NCBI GenBank assembly: GCA_902363875.1
Contig: CABJBO010000024.1
Coordinates: forward strand, 1 to 34,479
Reading direction: 5' to 3'
DNA: 34,479 nt
Origin: Coriobacteriaceae bacterium
GTDB lineage: Bacteria; Actinomycetota; Coriobacteriia; Coriobacteriales; Coriobacteriaceae
The stretch's first letter is position 1, and each line of letters begins with the position of its first letter. Under the pieces are notes generated by a model. That model did no database searches. It had not been told where the DNA came from and worked only from the letters and a program-made list of their open reading frames with translations. Both the position numbers and the translations under genes were made by a program. Shown in pieces: positions 19,315 to 26,240 of this stretch.

Positions 19315-20337
19315 TTAGCGCGAGGTCGAAGCGCGGTGTTCGATGTGGCCGGGGACCTCGATGCGCTTGGGGGCGAGCTTTGCGGCGTCGCCCACCGTAG
19401 TGGTAACGACGTCGATGCGCTCGGACAGGCGCTCGACCACGCGCTCGGCAATGGTGAGGGTGTCCTGCGCGGCCGTGGTCACACCGCCAAAGAGCACGTG
19501 GTTCCAGGGATAGTCGTCAAACGTTGCGATCTTGAGACCCGCCGGCAACGAAGGTCCCAACTGTGCCAGCGCCTCGGTCAGGCGCAGGAAGACCAGACCG
19601 TTGACGGCAATGAGGCCGAGCTTTTTACCCGCATAGCCGCGGATGGTCTCGTCCAGGCGACTGACACCCTCGACGCCACCGTCGGCCAGGGTGACGACCT
19701 CGCCCGCAAGACCGCGGCGCGAAAGCTCGTCGGCAAACGCCTCGGCGCGTTCGCGACGCACGGGGCTGTCGTCGCTTGCCTCGGTGAGCAGGCACAGGCG
19801 CTCGCTGCCCGCAGAGGCCAAGGCGTCTACCAGGCCGGCGACCAGCTCACGGTTGTTGGAGGTCACCAGATCGACACCGCCGTCGGCAACATCGCGGTCG
19901 AGCAGCACGACGGGCAGGCGTCCCGCAGCCTCGGCGATCGCCTTGTCGTTGCCTCCGCAGGTATTGACGACCAGGCCGTCCACGCCGGCATCGATAAGTC
20001 TGGTGAGCGACTCTGCCTCCTTGGCGGGGTCGTTGCCGCTAATGGCCGTCATGAGCGAGCAGCCGCGCGCGGCGGCGCTGGCGGAAAGCCCTTCGAGCAT
20101 GGCGCTGGAGAACGGGTTAGCAATGTCGGCCAAGATCACGCCGATGAGGTTGGTACGCGAGCTGCGCAGATTGCGCGCGGCGGCACGTGGACGATAGCCG
20201 GTGCGCTCGATAACTGCCGCGATGCGAGCACGGGTTTCCTCGGTCATCTGCCCAGGGCGGTTGTTGAGATAGCGCGAGACCGTGGCCGGGCTCACGCCCG
20301 CCTCGGCAGCAATGTCCTTAATCCTCATCTGCGCCAT
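19315..20337 (-). CDS. LacI-family repressor, probable regulator of the KDG genes
   Basis: This 340-residue protein has a LacI-type helix-turn-helix at the N-terminus (IKDIAAEAGVSPATVSRYLN), the hinge region around residue 50, and a periplasmic-binding-protein-like sensor domain (about 60-340). It would bind a small sugar or sugar acid and release an operator. The start at 20337 has GGGGTG five bases upstream; in-frame starts further up would add unrelated residues. It is divergent from kdgK, and the operator ACGAAACCGATTTCGT lies between them at 20440, which points to autoregulation and control of kdgK. The ligand is probably KDG or a related uronate derivative, by context only. Confidence 0.9.
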   Translation of the reverse strand: MAQMRIKDIAAEAGVSPATVSRYLNNRPGQMTEETRARIAAVIERTGYRPRAAARNLRSSRTNLIGVILADIANPFSSAMLEGLSASAAARGCSLMTAISGNDPAKEAESLTRLIDAGVDGLVVNTCGGNDKAIAEAAGRLPVVLLDRDVADGGVDLVTSNNRELVAGLVDALASAGSERLCLLTEASDDSPVRRERAEAFADELSRRGLAGEVVTLADGGVEGVSRLDETIRGYAGKKLGLIAVNGLVFLRLTEALAQLGPSLPAGLKIATFDDYPWNHVLFGGVTTAAQDTLTIAERVVERLSERIDVVTTTVGDAAKLAPKRIEVPGHIEHRASTSR

Positions 20338-20402
20338 AGCGCACCCCGTTTCCCAATTGTCGGCAGTCTGAGCCATTTTAGGCATTTTTTTAAAAATCTC
20401 GC

Positions 20403-20469
20403 TTGCAAAACGTTGTAGATGAGTATACTACAACTCGAAACGAAACCGATTTCGTAAACCGATTTCGGC
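20403..20469 (+). promoter_or_regulatory. kdgK promoter with LacI-type operators
   Basis: TTGCAA (20403-20408), 15 bases, TATACT (20424-20429), then ACGAAACCGATTTCGT at 20440-20455 and a partial second copy at 20454-20469. AGTATACT is itself a palindrome, so the -10 may serve both directions. Arms GTTGTAG (20412-20418) and CTACAAC (20428-20434) flank it. The operator has the central CG of LacI-family sites and starts about where transcription should begin. The same arrangement recurs at 23736-23786. Confidence 0.7.
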
Positions 20470-20471
20470 AA

Positions 20472-20529
20472 GCGTTGGCACGGAGGTGCAAAGATGCACC
20501 CTACCGTCTTGGCACCTCCGTGCCAACGC
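20472..20529 (+). ncRNA. Motif A leader hairpin of kdgK (copy 1)
   Basis: An 18-bp perfect stem (20472-20489 with 20512-20529) carries a 22-base loop (20490-20511). AAGA and TCTT inside the loop can pair, leaving GCACCCTACC exposed. It begins about 35 bases after the predicted transcription start and ends 43 bases before the kdgK ATG. Copy 2 at 23793-23844 has a different stem sequence and 19 of 22 loop bases identical. No T run follows, so it is not a simple terminator. Function unknown; regulatory or stabilising roles are possible. Confidence 0.65.
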
Positions 20530-20572
20530 CATATCAAAGGTGAACGCACGAGCAAGAAGGAGCTGCGCGACC

Positions 20573-21607
20573 ATGGGTAAAACGGTTCTTACCTTCGGCG
20601 AGATCATGATGAGGCTCTCGCCCAAAGATCACCTGCGCATTGAGCAGGCCACCGAGTTTGATGTCCGCTACGGCGGCGCCGAGGCCAACACCGCCCTTTC
20701 CCTGGCCTACCAGGGTGACAAGGCAGCTTACGTCTCCGTTGTCCCGGCCAACCGTCTGGGCGAGTGCGCCCTGCGTTCGCTGAAGGTCTACGACGTCGAT
20801 ACCTCGCGCGTCGTGCGCCAGGGCGACCGTCTTGGCTCCTATGTGTTTGAGGTCGGCGCCTCGCAGCGCGGCAACGGCTGCGTCTACGACCGCAAGTACT
20901 CTGCCATCAACATGGCCAAGCGCGACGTCTTTGACTGGGACGAGATCCTCAAGGGCATCGACGTCTTCTACTTCTCCGGCGTGACGCCCGCCGTCTCCGA
21001 CGAGATGGCCGCCGCCTGCAAGGATGCCCTCACCGCCTGCCGCGCCAAAGGCATCACCACCGTGTGCGACGTGAACTATCGCGGCAAGATGTGGTCGCCC
21101 GAGAAGTCGCAGGCCACCATGAAGGAACTCCTGCCGCTCGTTGACATCTGCATTGCCAACGACGAGGACGCTCCTGCCGGTCTCGGTATGACCTGCGTCT
21201 CCGGCTCCCTTGCCCACGGCATTGAGGAGCGCGACACCTACGTCGAGATGGCCCGTCAGATCTGCGACGAGTACGGTTGCAAGAAGGTCGCCTCGGTCGT
21301 CCGCAACATCTCCTGCGTCGAGCGCTCCATTTGGATGGGCATGCTCTTTGACGCCGAGAGCGGCGAGCACTGGTTCTCCCCTGCTCACGACGTGCACGTG
21401 CTCGAGGGCGTTGCCGCCGGCGACGCTTTCAACGCCGGCCTGGTCCATGCCCTCATCAACGACTTCGATCCGCAGGACGCCGTCAACTACGCGATTGCGG
21501 CCTCGATCCTCAAGCTCACCATCAAGGGCGATTCCAACCTGGTGACCGCAGACGAGATCGCAGCCGTGGCATCCGCCGCCGACGGTGGCACCCGCGTCGC
21601 GCGCTAA
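20573..21607 (+). CDS. kdgK: 2-keto-3-deoxygluconate kinase (PfkB family)
   Basis: This 344-residue sugar kinase phosphorylates KDG to KDPG, the step before aldol cleavage in uronate and pectin catabolism. The N-terminus (TFGEIMMRLSP) and YGGAEANTA near residue 37 are typical of KdgK-type PfkB kinases. The C-terminal PfkB signature is AAGDAFNAGLVHAL, with the catalytic Asp. The start at 20573 has AAGAAGGAG about ten bases upstream. The protein has the neighbour expected for the role: eda lies 254 bases downstream on the same strand. Expression appears controlled by the LacI-type operator at 20440, and the mRNA begins with the motif A hairpin. Confidence 0.92.
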   Translation: MGKTVLTFGEIMMRLSPKDHLRIEQATEFDVRYGGAEANTALSLAYQGDKAAYVSVVPANRLGECALRSLKVYDVDTSRVVRQGDRLGSYVFEVGASQRGNGCVYDRKYSAINMAKRDVFDWDEILKGIDVFYFSGVTPAVSDEMAAACKDALTACRAKGITTVCDVNYRGKMWSPEKSQATMKELLPLVDICIANDEDAPAGLGMTCVSGSLAHGIEERDTYVEMARQICDEYGCKKVASVVRNISCVERSIWMGMLFDAESGEHWFSPAHDVHVLEGVAAGDAFNAGLVHALINDFDPQDAVNYAIAASILKLTIKGDSNLVTADEIAAVASAADGGTRVAR

Positions 21608-21622
21608 GCCGTCCCCATTCCG

Positions 21623-21660
21623 CGGGCCGCAGCTTTCCATACCCATACCTCTGCGGCCCG
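21623..21660 (+). terminator. Hairpin after kdgK
   Basis: CGGGCCGCAG (21623-21632) pairs perfectly with CTGCGGCCCG (21651-21660). No T run follows, so it may be an mRNA 3' stabiliser or partial terminator between kdgK and eda rather than a strong stop. Confidence 0.4.
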
Positions 21661-21679
21661 CTCCCCGATTTCTCCGGTC

Positions 21680-21811
21680 GGACAAAACCACCAGTCCCAT
21701 TCCGGTTTTGTCTGGCATTCCCTACACGACTGGTCGCGCAGCCGGTTTTGGAATTGCTTGTGACCCCAAGCAGTGCCTCCGATAACCAATCCAAAACCGG
21801 CTCATGACCAG
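21680..21811 (+). ncRNA. Motif B structured leader of eda (copy 1), riboswitch-like
   Basis: Four helices can be drawn. P1 is 21681-21689 with 21704-21712. P2 is CTGGTC 21730-21735 with GACCAG 21806-21811. P3, inside P2, is 21741-21752 with 21790-21801. P4, inside P3, is GCTTG 21756-21760 with CAAGC 21767-21771. Single-stranded parts conserved with copy 2 are AGTCCCATTC in the P1 loop, ATTCC...ACGACTG between P1 and P2, and GCAGTGCCTCCGATAACC (21770-21787) after P4. The element ends 50 bases upstream of the eda ATG, just before the ribosome binding site. I cannot match it to an RNA family from memory. Confidence 0.65.
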
Positions 21812-21861
21812 CATATTTGGCAATCACGCGCCAGCGCGCGCCGTACATCGAAAGGAACATC

Positions 21862-22503
21862 ATGTTCGATCAGTTCTACACCACGCTTGAGTCCCTGGGC
21901 ATCGTGCCGGTCGTCGTGCTCGATAAGGTCGAGGACGCCGCACCGCTCGCCCACGCCCTTATGGCAGCTGGCATGAAGTCCGCCGAGGTCACCTTCCGCA
22001 CCGCCTGCGCCGCCGAGTGCATCGCCGCTATGGCCGAGGCCGAGCCCGAGATGTGCGTCGGCGCTGGCACCGTCCTGACTGTCGAGCAGGTTGAGCAGGC
22101 CCGCGCCGCCGGTGCCAAGTTCATCGTCTCCCCGGGTTACAACGAGGACGTCGTGAAGCACTGCATCGACATCGACTTGCCCGTCCTTCCCGGCACCGTG
22201 ACCCCCTCCGAGGTTACCGCCGCCGAGAACCTGGGGCTCAAGGTCACCAAGTTCTTCCCCGCGGCTCAGTATGGTGGCCTGAACACCATCAAGGCCCTCG
22301 CCGCTCCGTTTGTCGGCCATCGCTTTATGCCCACCGGCGGCGTGAGCACTGCCAACGTCGAGGAGTACCTGAGCTCCTCCGCCATCATCGCCTGCGGTGG
22401 CACCTGGATGGTCAAGCCCGCCCTGTTCGCCGATGGCGACTTCTCCAAGGTCGAGCAGATCGCCCGCGAGGCCATGGACGTCGTCAAGAAGGTCCGCGGC
22501 TAG
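21862..22503 (+). CDS. eda: KDPG aldolase (2-keto-3-deoxy-6-phosphogluconate aldolase)
   Basis: This 213-residue class I aldolase splits KDPG into pyruvate and glyceraldehyde 3-phosphate. The general base Glu42 is in EVTFR, the Schiff-base Lys130 is in KFFPA, and the phosphate-binding PTGGV and GGTWM stretches follow. Length matches the family. The start at 21862 has AAAGGA five bases upstream; an in-frame start 15 codons earlier has none. It follows kdgK, but the 254-base gap contains the motif B RNA, so eda has its own control layer. A strong terminator follows at 22521. It takes the product of kdgK and closes the pathway. Confidence 0.95.
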   Translation: MFDQFYTTLESLGIVPVVVLDKVEDAAPLAHALMAAGMKSAEVTFRTACAAECIAAMAEAEPEMCVGAGTVLTVEQVEQARAAGAKFIVSPGYNEDVVKHCIDIDLPVLPGTVTPSEVTAAENLGLKVTKFFPAAQYGGLNTIKALAAPFVGHRFMPTGGVSTANVEEYLSSSAIIACGGTWMVKPALFADGDFSKVEQIAREAMDVVKKVRG

Positions 22504-22520
22504 GTTTAGCTCTCTATCGT

Positions 22521-22560
22521 GAAAGGGGGCGTGCCCTAGACCTCGCCCCCTTTCTTTTAA
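22521..22560 (+). terminator. Terminator of eda
   Basis: AAAGGGGGCG (22522-22531) pairs with CGCCCCCTTT (22544-22553), followed by CTTTTAA. Confidence 0.9.
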
Positions 22561-22659
22561 AGCGGCTCGGAAGCGCGCCGTTTCCGTCACGAACAAGAAC
22601 CAAAACCGTCTTGTATGCTGATAGAACGTGACGGAAGCGACACGCGCCCGAGCCGCTTT
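22559..22659. repeat. 101-base extended hairpin after eda
   Basis: Nested arms pair in order: AAAGCGGCTCGG (22559-22570) with 22648-22659, GCGCG (22573) with CGCGC (22643), TTCCGTCACG (22582-22591) with CGTGACGGAA (22627-22636), and ACAAGA (22593) with TCTTGT (22609). No convincing reading frame fits it. It may be a repeat element, a non-coding RNA, or a remnant. It directly follows the eda terminator. Confidence 0.5.
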
Positions 22660-22703
22660 GCTTTCCCGGCCAATCAACCGACTCAACATAATCCAGTCCA
22701 CCA

Positions 22704-22779
22704 AAACAGCTGCGGCACCGTCTGGAGGAATGGACCCTTGCTTCCGGTCTTTTCCTCCAAACGGCGCCGCAGCTTTTTC
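22704..22779. terminator. Large bidirectional terminator-like hairpin
   Basis: AGCTGCGGC (22708-22716) pairs with 22766-22774, CCGT with ACGG inside, and GGAGGAA (22724-22730) with TTCCTCC (22752-22758). TTTTT follows on the plus strand, and GTTTTGG follows on the minus strand. On the minus strand it lies past the 3' end of the GntR gene; on the plus strand it could end an unknown short transcript from 22560 onward. Confidence 0.5.
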
Positions 22780-22801
22780 ATGCCCCGATGTGTCCCAGCA
22801 C

Positions 22802-22864
22802 TTGCGGTGAAATACGGACTGCTTACGTCGTCAAAGCCGCAAAACAGTCCCTATTTCACCGCAA
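22802..22864. repeat. Family C hairpin repeat, copy 1
   Basis: TTGCGGTGAAATA (22802-22814) pairs with 22852-22864, and GGACTG (22816) with CAGTCC (22845). A second copy is at 30568-30632. It lies just past the stop of the minus-strand GntR gene. The loops of both copies share AGCC and AAAACAGTCC. Confidence 0.75.
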
Positions 22865-22881
22865 CTAATGTAGGGAACGAG

Positions 22882-23574
22882 TTAGATGGCCGAGTCTTTG
22901 GACAGCTCGAAATAGTCGGGATGCAAGGCGATAACCGGGCCCTGCTCCTCGGGCATCAGATGCAGGTGCGTCTCTGCCAGGTAGCTCGCCGTGTCGGTAT
23001 CGCCCTTTTTAATGGCCTCGAGAATCCGGCGATGCTGCCGACGAATCGGCTCCCAATCCAGATCCTGCGACACCATACGCAACCAGTTGTATCGCTCAAA
23101 ATGCGTGTTGACGCTCTTCATCCAATCCCACAACATGTGGCGACCAGCAATCTCAAAACATGTCTCATGGAACAGGTTGTCCAGATCGAAAAAGCGACGC
23201 GTTTCACGATGATCGAGCGACTCGGACTCGGCAAGAATCTGCTCGAGCCGATACTTTTGCTCGGGCGTGGCGGCAGAGCAGCATTTAATGAGCACGCTTC
23301 TCTCGAGTTTCTCGCGCAAGAAACAGGCGTTCTCAGCGCGCTCCATGCTGATTTTTGAGACATAGGTGCCGCTTTTGGGACGCGTTTCCACCAGCTCCTG
23401 TTCACGCAGACGCACAAAGGACTCGCGAATGGGCGTGCGCCCGATTCCCGTCTCCTTTTCCAGACCAATCGCCGAAAGGCGCGTGCCAGGCTTGAGCTCG
23501 GCATAGATGATCTTGGAGCGCAATGCGTTGTATGCCTGATCTTGCAGGCTCTGATAATGCTGGTGCTGTTCCAT
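22882..23574 (-). CDS. GntR-family regulator with FCD ligand domain
   Basis: This 230-residue protein has an N-terminal winged helix (about residues 8-75; LKPGTRLSAIGLEKETGIGR, then PIRESFVRLREQELVE) and an all-helical FCD domain (about 85-220). The FCD domain carries histidines of the metal and acid-ligand pocket (NLFHETCF, THFERYN, QHRRILEAI, ETHLHLM). FadR/FCD regulators such as UxuR, ExuR and KdgR-like proteins sense organic acids, including uronates. I chose the ATG at 23574, with GAGGG four bases upstream; the GTG at 23616 has no ribosome binding site. A 24-base perfect palindrome lies upstream at 23698, and related sites precede kduD/dhuD and the GH105 gene, so it is a good candidate for the regulator of those. 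Confidence 0.88.
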   Translation of the reverse strand: MEQHQHYQSLQDQAYNALRSKIIYAELKPGTRLSAIGLEKETGIGRTPIRESFVRLREQELVETRPKSGTYVSKISMERAENACFLREKLERSVLIKCCSAATPEQKYRLEQILAESESLDHRETRRFFDLDNLFHETCFEIAGRHMLWDWMKSVNTHFERYNWLRMVSQDLDWEPIRRQHRRILEAIKKGDTDTASYLAETHLHLMPEEQGPVIALHPDYFELSKDSAI

Positions 23575-23697
23575 AAAGCCCTCGAATGAAGCCCACGGTT
23601 TGTCGAATAACTCCACGTAATACTATCGCATCCCCCATCCCACGGCGATGTTTGAGGGGTAGGGCCGGGATTCGGCTTTTGACCGATAAGTTGTTGC

Positions 23698-23721
23698 AAT
23701 TAGGTGAACGTTCACCTAATT
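23698..23721. promoter_or_regulatory. 24-base perfect palindrome, operator of the GTGAACGTTCAC family
   Basis: The half-site AATTAGGTGAAC is followed at once by its exact reverse complement. The core GTGAACGTTCAC recurs at 26529-26540 and, with changes, at 34098-34113 and 34139-34154. The site lies between the GntR gene (start 23574, minus strand) and the YczE-type promoter (23736, plus strand), so it may act on both. Confidence 0.75.
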
Positions 23722-23735
23722 TCTTCTATTTCGCT

Positions 23736-23786
23736 TTGCAAATGGATTCCCATACGTATACTAAATCTCAACGAAACCGATTTCGT
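23736..23786 (+). promoter_or_regulatory. YczE-type gene promoter with LacI-type operator
   Basis: TTGCAA (23736-23741), 15 bases, TATACT (23757-23762), then ACGAAACCGATTTCGT at 23771-23786. The operator is identical over 16 bases to that at kdgK, as are both promoter hexamers and the spacing between them. Transcription should start at about 23769, so the operator would lie at the start point. Confidence 0.7.
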
Positions 23787-23792
23787 CAAGCC

Positions 23793-23844
23793 TGGGCAAT
23801 AGGATGCTAAGACGCACCCTACCATCTTGGCATCCTATTGCCCA
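23793..23844 (+). ncRNA. Motif A leader hairpin (copy 2)
   Basis: A 15-bp perfect stem (23793-23807 with 23830-23844) carries a 22-base loop (23808-23829) with AAGA / TCTT and GCACCCTACC. Against copy 1, six of the 15 stem pairs nearest the loop differ, and all six are compensated on the other arm. The hairpin follows the operator by six bases, within about 25 bases of the predicted mRNA 5' end. Confidence 0.65.
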
Positions 23845-23868
23845 TGCCATGCCATTTGCTTTCTTCCC

Positions 23869-23994
23869 GTCTCGTTGAGCCCTTCAGTCCCATTCTGGCA
23901 CAACGAGACATTCCTAGACGACTGACCATGGGGCCGGCTTTTCTGCCGTTGAGGCAGTGCCTCCGATAACCCTCTTTTTGCCGGCCCAGGTCAG
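23869..23994 (+). ncRNA. Motif B structured leader (copy 2), riboswitch-like
   Basis: P1 is 23869-23877 with 23901-23909. P2 is CTGACC 23922-23927 with GGTCAG 23989-23994. P3 is 23931-23938 with 23980-23987. P4 is CTGCC 23943-23947 with GGCAG 23953-23957. The invariant GCAGTGCCTCCGATAACC is at 23954-23971. All four helices are kept while P1, P2, P3 and P4 have changed in sequence from copy 1. It ends 43 bases upstream of the YczE-type start codon. Confidence 0.65.
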
Positions 23995-24037
23995 ACATTT
24001 CTCTTTAAATATCCTTCAATCGAAAGGATGCAGCAGC

Positions 24038-24721
24038 ATGCGACCGCTCATCATCATGCATGGCGAGAAGATCGACTGGCGTCATACCGTCATAAGAATG
24101 CTGATGTATCTGGCGGGCGTTGCCGTGCTGGCACTCGGTATGAGCCTCCAGACGGCATCTGGCCTGGGCGTCGCTGCGCTCACGTGCTTTGCCACGACCC
24201 TATCCATGCTCACGGGAAAGACGCTCGGCTTTTGGATTACTGTTACCTATGTCGTCTACATCGCGGCGCAATTGGCCATCTTGCGACGCGAATTTCAGCC
24301 GCGTATTTTACTCGAGCTTTGTTTCTCAACACTGATTGGCGGCTTCACCGATTACTTTATGGCGATCAATCCGCTGCACCCCACGGCGCTCCCCGCACAG
24401 GTTGCGACCATGCTGCTCTCCCTCACCGTTACCGCAGTTGGCGTAAGTCTTGTCGTCAACATGAGCGTTGTCCCCAACGCACCCGACGGCTTGGTGCAGG
24501 TCATTGCGGAAAAGCTCAAGCGCCGTTTTGGAGACGTAAAGGTCATGTTCGATTGCTCGCATGTCGCCGCCTCGCTCACGCTGTCGCTGGTATGCATGCA
24601 CAACTTAGGCGGCTTTGGCGTAACCACCGCCATCTCGGCACTGTTCTTGGGCCACATCATCAACTTCGCCAACAAGCTGTTTGCCCAGCGATTCGTCCGC
24701 ATGGCGTTTGGCGCCAAATAG
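24038..24721 (+). CDS. YczE/YitT-type integral membrane protein
   Basis: This 227-residue protein has about five or six membrane helices and the look of the YczE/YyaS/YitT family (DUF6198-like), whose activity is poorly known. Recognisable parts are LALGMSLQTASGLGVAALTCF near residue 30 and NAPDGLVQVIAEKLKRRFGDVK near 150. I chose the ATG at 24038, with AAAGGA nine bases upstream; a start 27 codons earlier lies inside the motif B RNA. It has the same promoter, operator and motif A hairpin as kdgK and the same motif B leader as eda, so it probably serves the same pathway. Moving KDG, a uronate or a by-product across the membrane is an inference from context only. Confidence 0.75.
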   Translation: MRPLIIMHGEKIDWRHTVIRMLMYLAGVAVLALGMSLQTASGLGVAALTCFATTLSMLTGKTLGFWITVTYVVYIAAQLAILRREFQPRILLELCFSTLIGGFTDYFMAINPLHPTALPAQVATMLLSLTVTAVGVSLVVNMSVVPNAPDGLVQVIAEKLKRRFGDVKVMFDCSHVAASLTLSLVCMHNLGGFGVTTAISALFLGHIINFANKLFAQRFVRMAFGAK

Positions 24722-24883
24722 CGAACAGCCGCGGAGCAAACGAGGCTCGAGTGCCCGGCATATCGATGTCGCAAATAACGACGCACGCGCTATACGGACG
24801 ATGAGGAATAGCCCGTCGCAAACCCCGCAAGCGGAGCTATATGTTGCTATAACTTGACATAAATTGGTCCATTGCCAGCCGGC

Positions 24884-24920
24884 ATGCAAAAGGCCCCAAG
24901 CCATTCGCGGCTTGGGGCCT
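24884..24920 (-). terminator. Terminator of the AlbA-domain gene
   Basis: AGGCCCCAAGCC (24891-24902) pairs perfectly with GGCTTGGGGCCT (24909-24920), and on the minus strand the stem is followed by TTTTGC. Confidence 0.9.
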
Positions 24921-24944
24921 GCCTGGTAACACAGGTCTTTCGGA

Positions 24945-26198
24945 CTACGCTCGCTCGTATTTCGTGGCGCGGCCTGTCCCCTGTTTCATGATCGCGTTTC
25001 GGCTGAGCAGAGATTCGAGCGCGGACAGCGTTCGCGCACGGCTCAGCCCCGTCTGTTTCTCAATCTCACTTCGCGACATAATTCGTCCGCCCGACAAGGC
25101 CTTAAGAACCTGAGCCTCTTCTCCAGACCCTTCAAAGGCATCGGTAACGGGCAACGCGACAGCTACCACGCCGCCACGAATATCAAAGACCGGCTGATTA
25201 ATCGAATCGCGATAGGCACGCCTAATGCGCGCAATTCCCGTTCCAAACTTCTCGATATAGTCCAACTTTAAGAAGACCTCGGCAACGATGGGATTTCTGA
25301 GCACGGATATCTGTCCATACAGGTATTGCTCCGTCGTCAAGCCAGCGGGCAACGACCCGGGTGAAGTCACAACGACGCGATCATCATACAGAGCAACCTG
25401 AACATTCGCTTGCACGTCCCACGTCCGATGCACTAGAGCGTTTGCAACTGCCTCGCGGAATGCCTCGAGGGGAATCCGGTCGGTCTGAACACGCTCGACA
25501 CCTTCGATGCGCTCATAACGATAGTAGCGCGCGAACATGGCAACTGCTCTATCAACCTGCTCAATTGCAGACAGGCCCGTCGTCGTCTCACGATCTAAAA
25601 GCACGTCCTCGGTGTCGCCAAAACGAACGCAGTCGATGCCCGGAAATTCGTTGTTATCCGCCAATATCGCCGCGGCATTGGTATAGCCATCCTTGCCGAG
25701 CAGGCGAAGCGTTCGCATGATATCCGACGTGAGCTCAGAAATGCCTAGATGCTCGATGCACTTGTGTTCGAGCGTATGAAAACTCAGGTCCTGGCGAGCC
25801 GAGGTGAGCGCATCGAACGTCAGATTGCTGCCTTCGAGCGTCAGCCTGCCGTACTCAAAACGGTCGACCTCTACCGTCGCCGAATCATTTCGCCTGTAGG
25901 CCTTCCCCTTGCTTCGATAGGGCTTGTCCTGCCCCTCGTAAACCGTAAGCGTTACAGTTCCGCGGTTCTCGTCGAGCTCGAGCGTGTAACGAGGCGCAGG
26001 ATCCAGACTGTCATTAATCATGTTCTCGATGCGCAGACACTCCGCAACCGGGTCAGAAAGACCGACTGCAACACCACCGTCGTCAACGCCAAACTCTATC
26101 TTGCCCGTCCCGTAGTTTGCATAGGCGCTCACCGTTTTAAGAAACGTCGGCGTTACGCTTTCCTTGTATTCGACGGTAGGACTCTCTCTGACAACCAT
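24945..26198 (-). CDS. AlbA-domain (Schlafen-type) putative transcriptional regulator
   Basis: This protein of about 417 residues matches the COG2865 type. The N-terminal AlbA_2 nucleic-acid-binding domain (about 1-120) begins VEYKESVTPTFLKTVSAYANYGTGKIEFGVDD. A central ATPase-like HATPase_c_4 region contains REAVANALVHRTWD and the YIEKFGTGIARIRRAY stretch. A C-terminal winged helix (about 360-417) reads SRSEIEKQTGLSRARTLSALESL. The start is uncertain: 26198 follows GAGAGGG, while ATGs at 26222 and 26228 would place the ribosome binding site inside the gene. It stands alone with a terminator. Repeats upstream (26241-26309) suggest autoregulation. A link to the uronate genes is not evident. 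Confidence 0.8.
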   Translation of the reverse strand: MVVRESPTVEYKESVTPTFLKTVSAYANYGTGKIEFGVDDGGVAVGLSDPVAECLRIENMINDSLDPAPRYTLELDENRGTVTLTVYEGQDKPYRSKGKAYRRNDSATVEVDRFEYGRLTLEGSNLTFDALTSARQDLSFHTLEHKCIEHLGISELTSDIMRTLRLLGKDGYTNAAAILADNNEFPGIDCVRFGDTEDVLLDRETTTGLSAIEQVDRAVAMFARYYRYERIEGVERVQTDRIPLEAFREAVANALVHRTWDVQANVQVALYDDRVVVTSPGSLPAGLTTEQYLYGQISVLRNPIVAEVFLKLDYIEKFGTGIARIRRAYRDSINQPVFDIRGGVVAVALPVTDAFEGSGEEAQVLKALSGGRIMSRSEIEKQTGLSRARTLSALESLLSRNAIMKQGTGRATKYERA

Positions 26199-26240
26199 AC
26201 GTACGGTCCCTCTCCTTTTCATGCTCATCTGAACCGTATT

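Noticed and set aside
20472..20529. Motif A as a transcription terminator
   Set aside because: No T run follows in either copy, and it lies between promoter and start codon.
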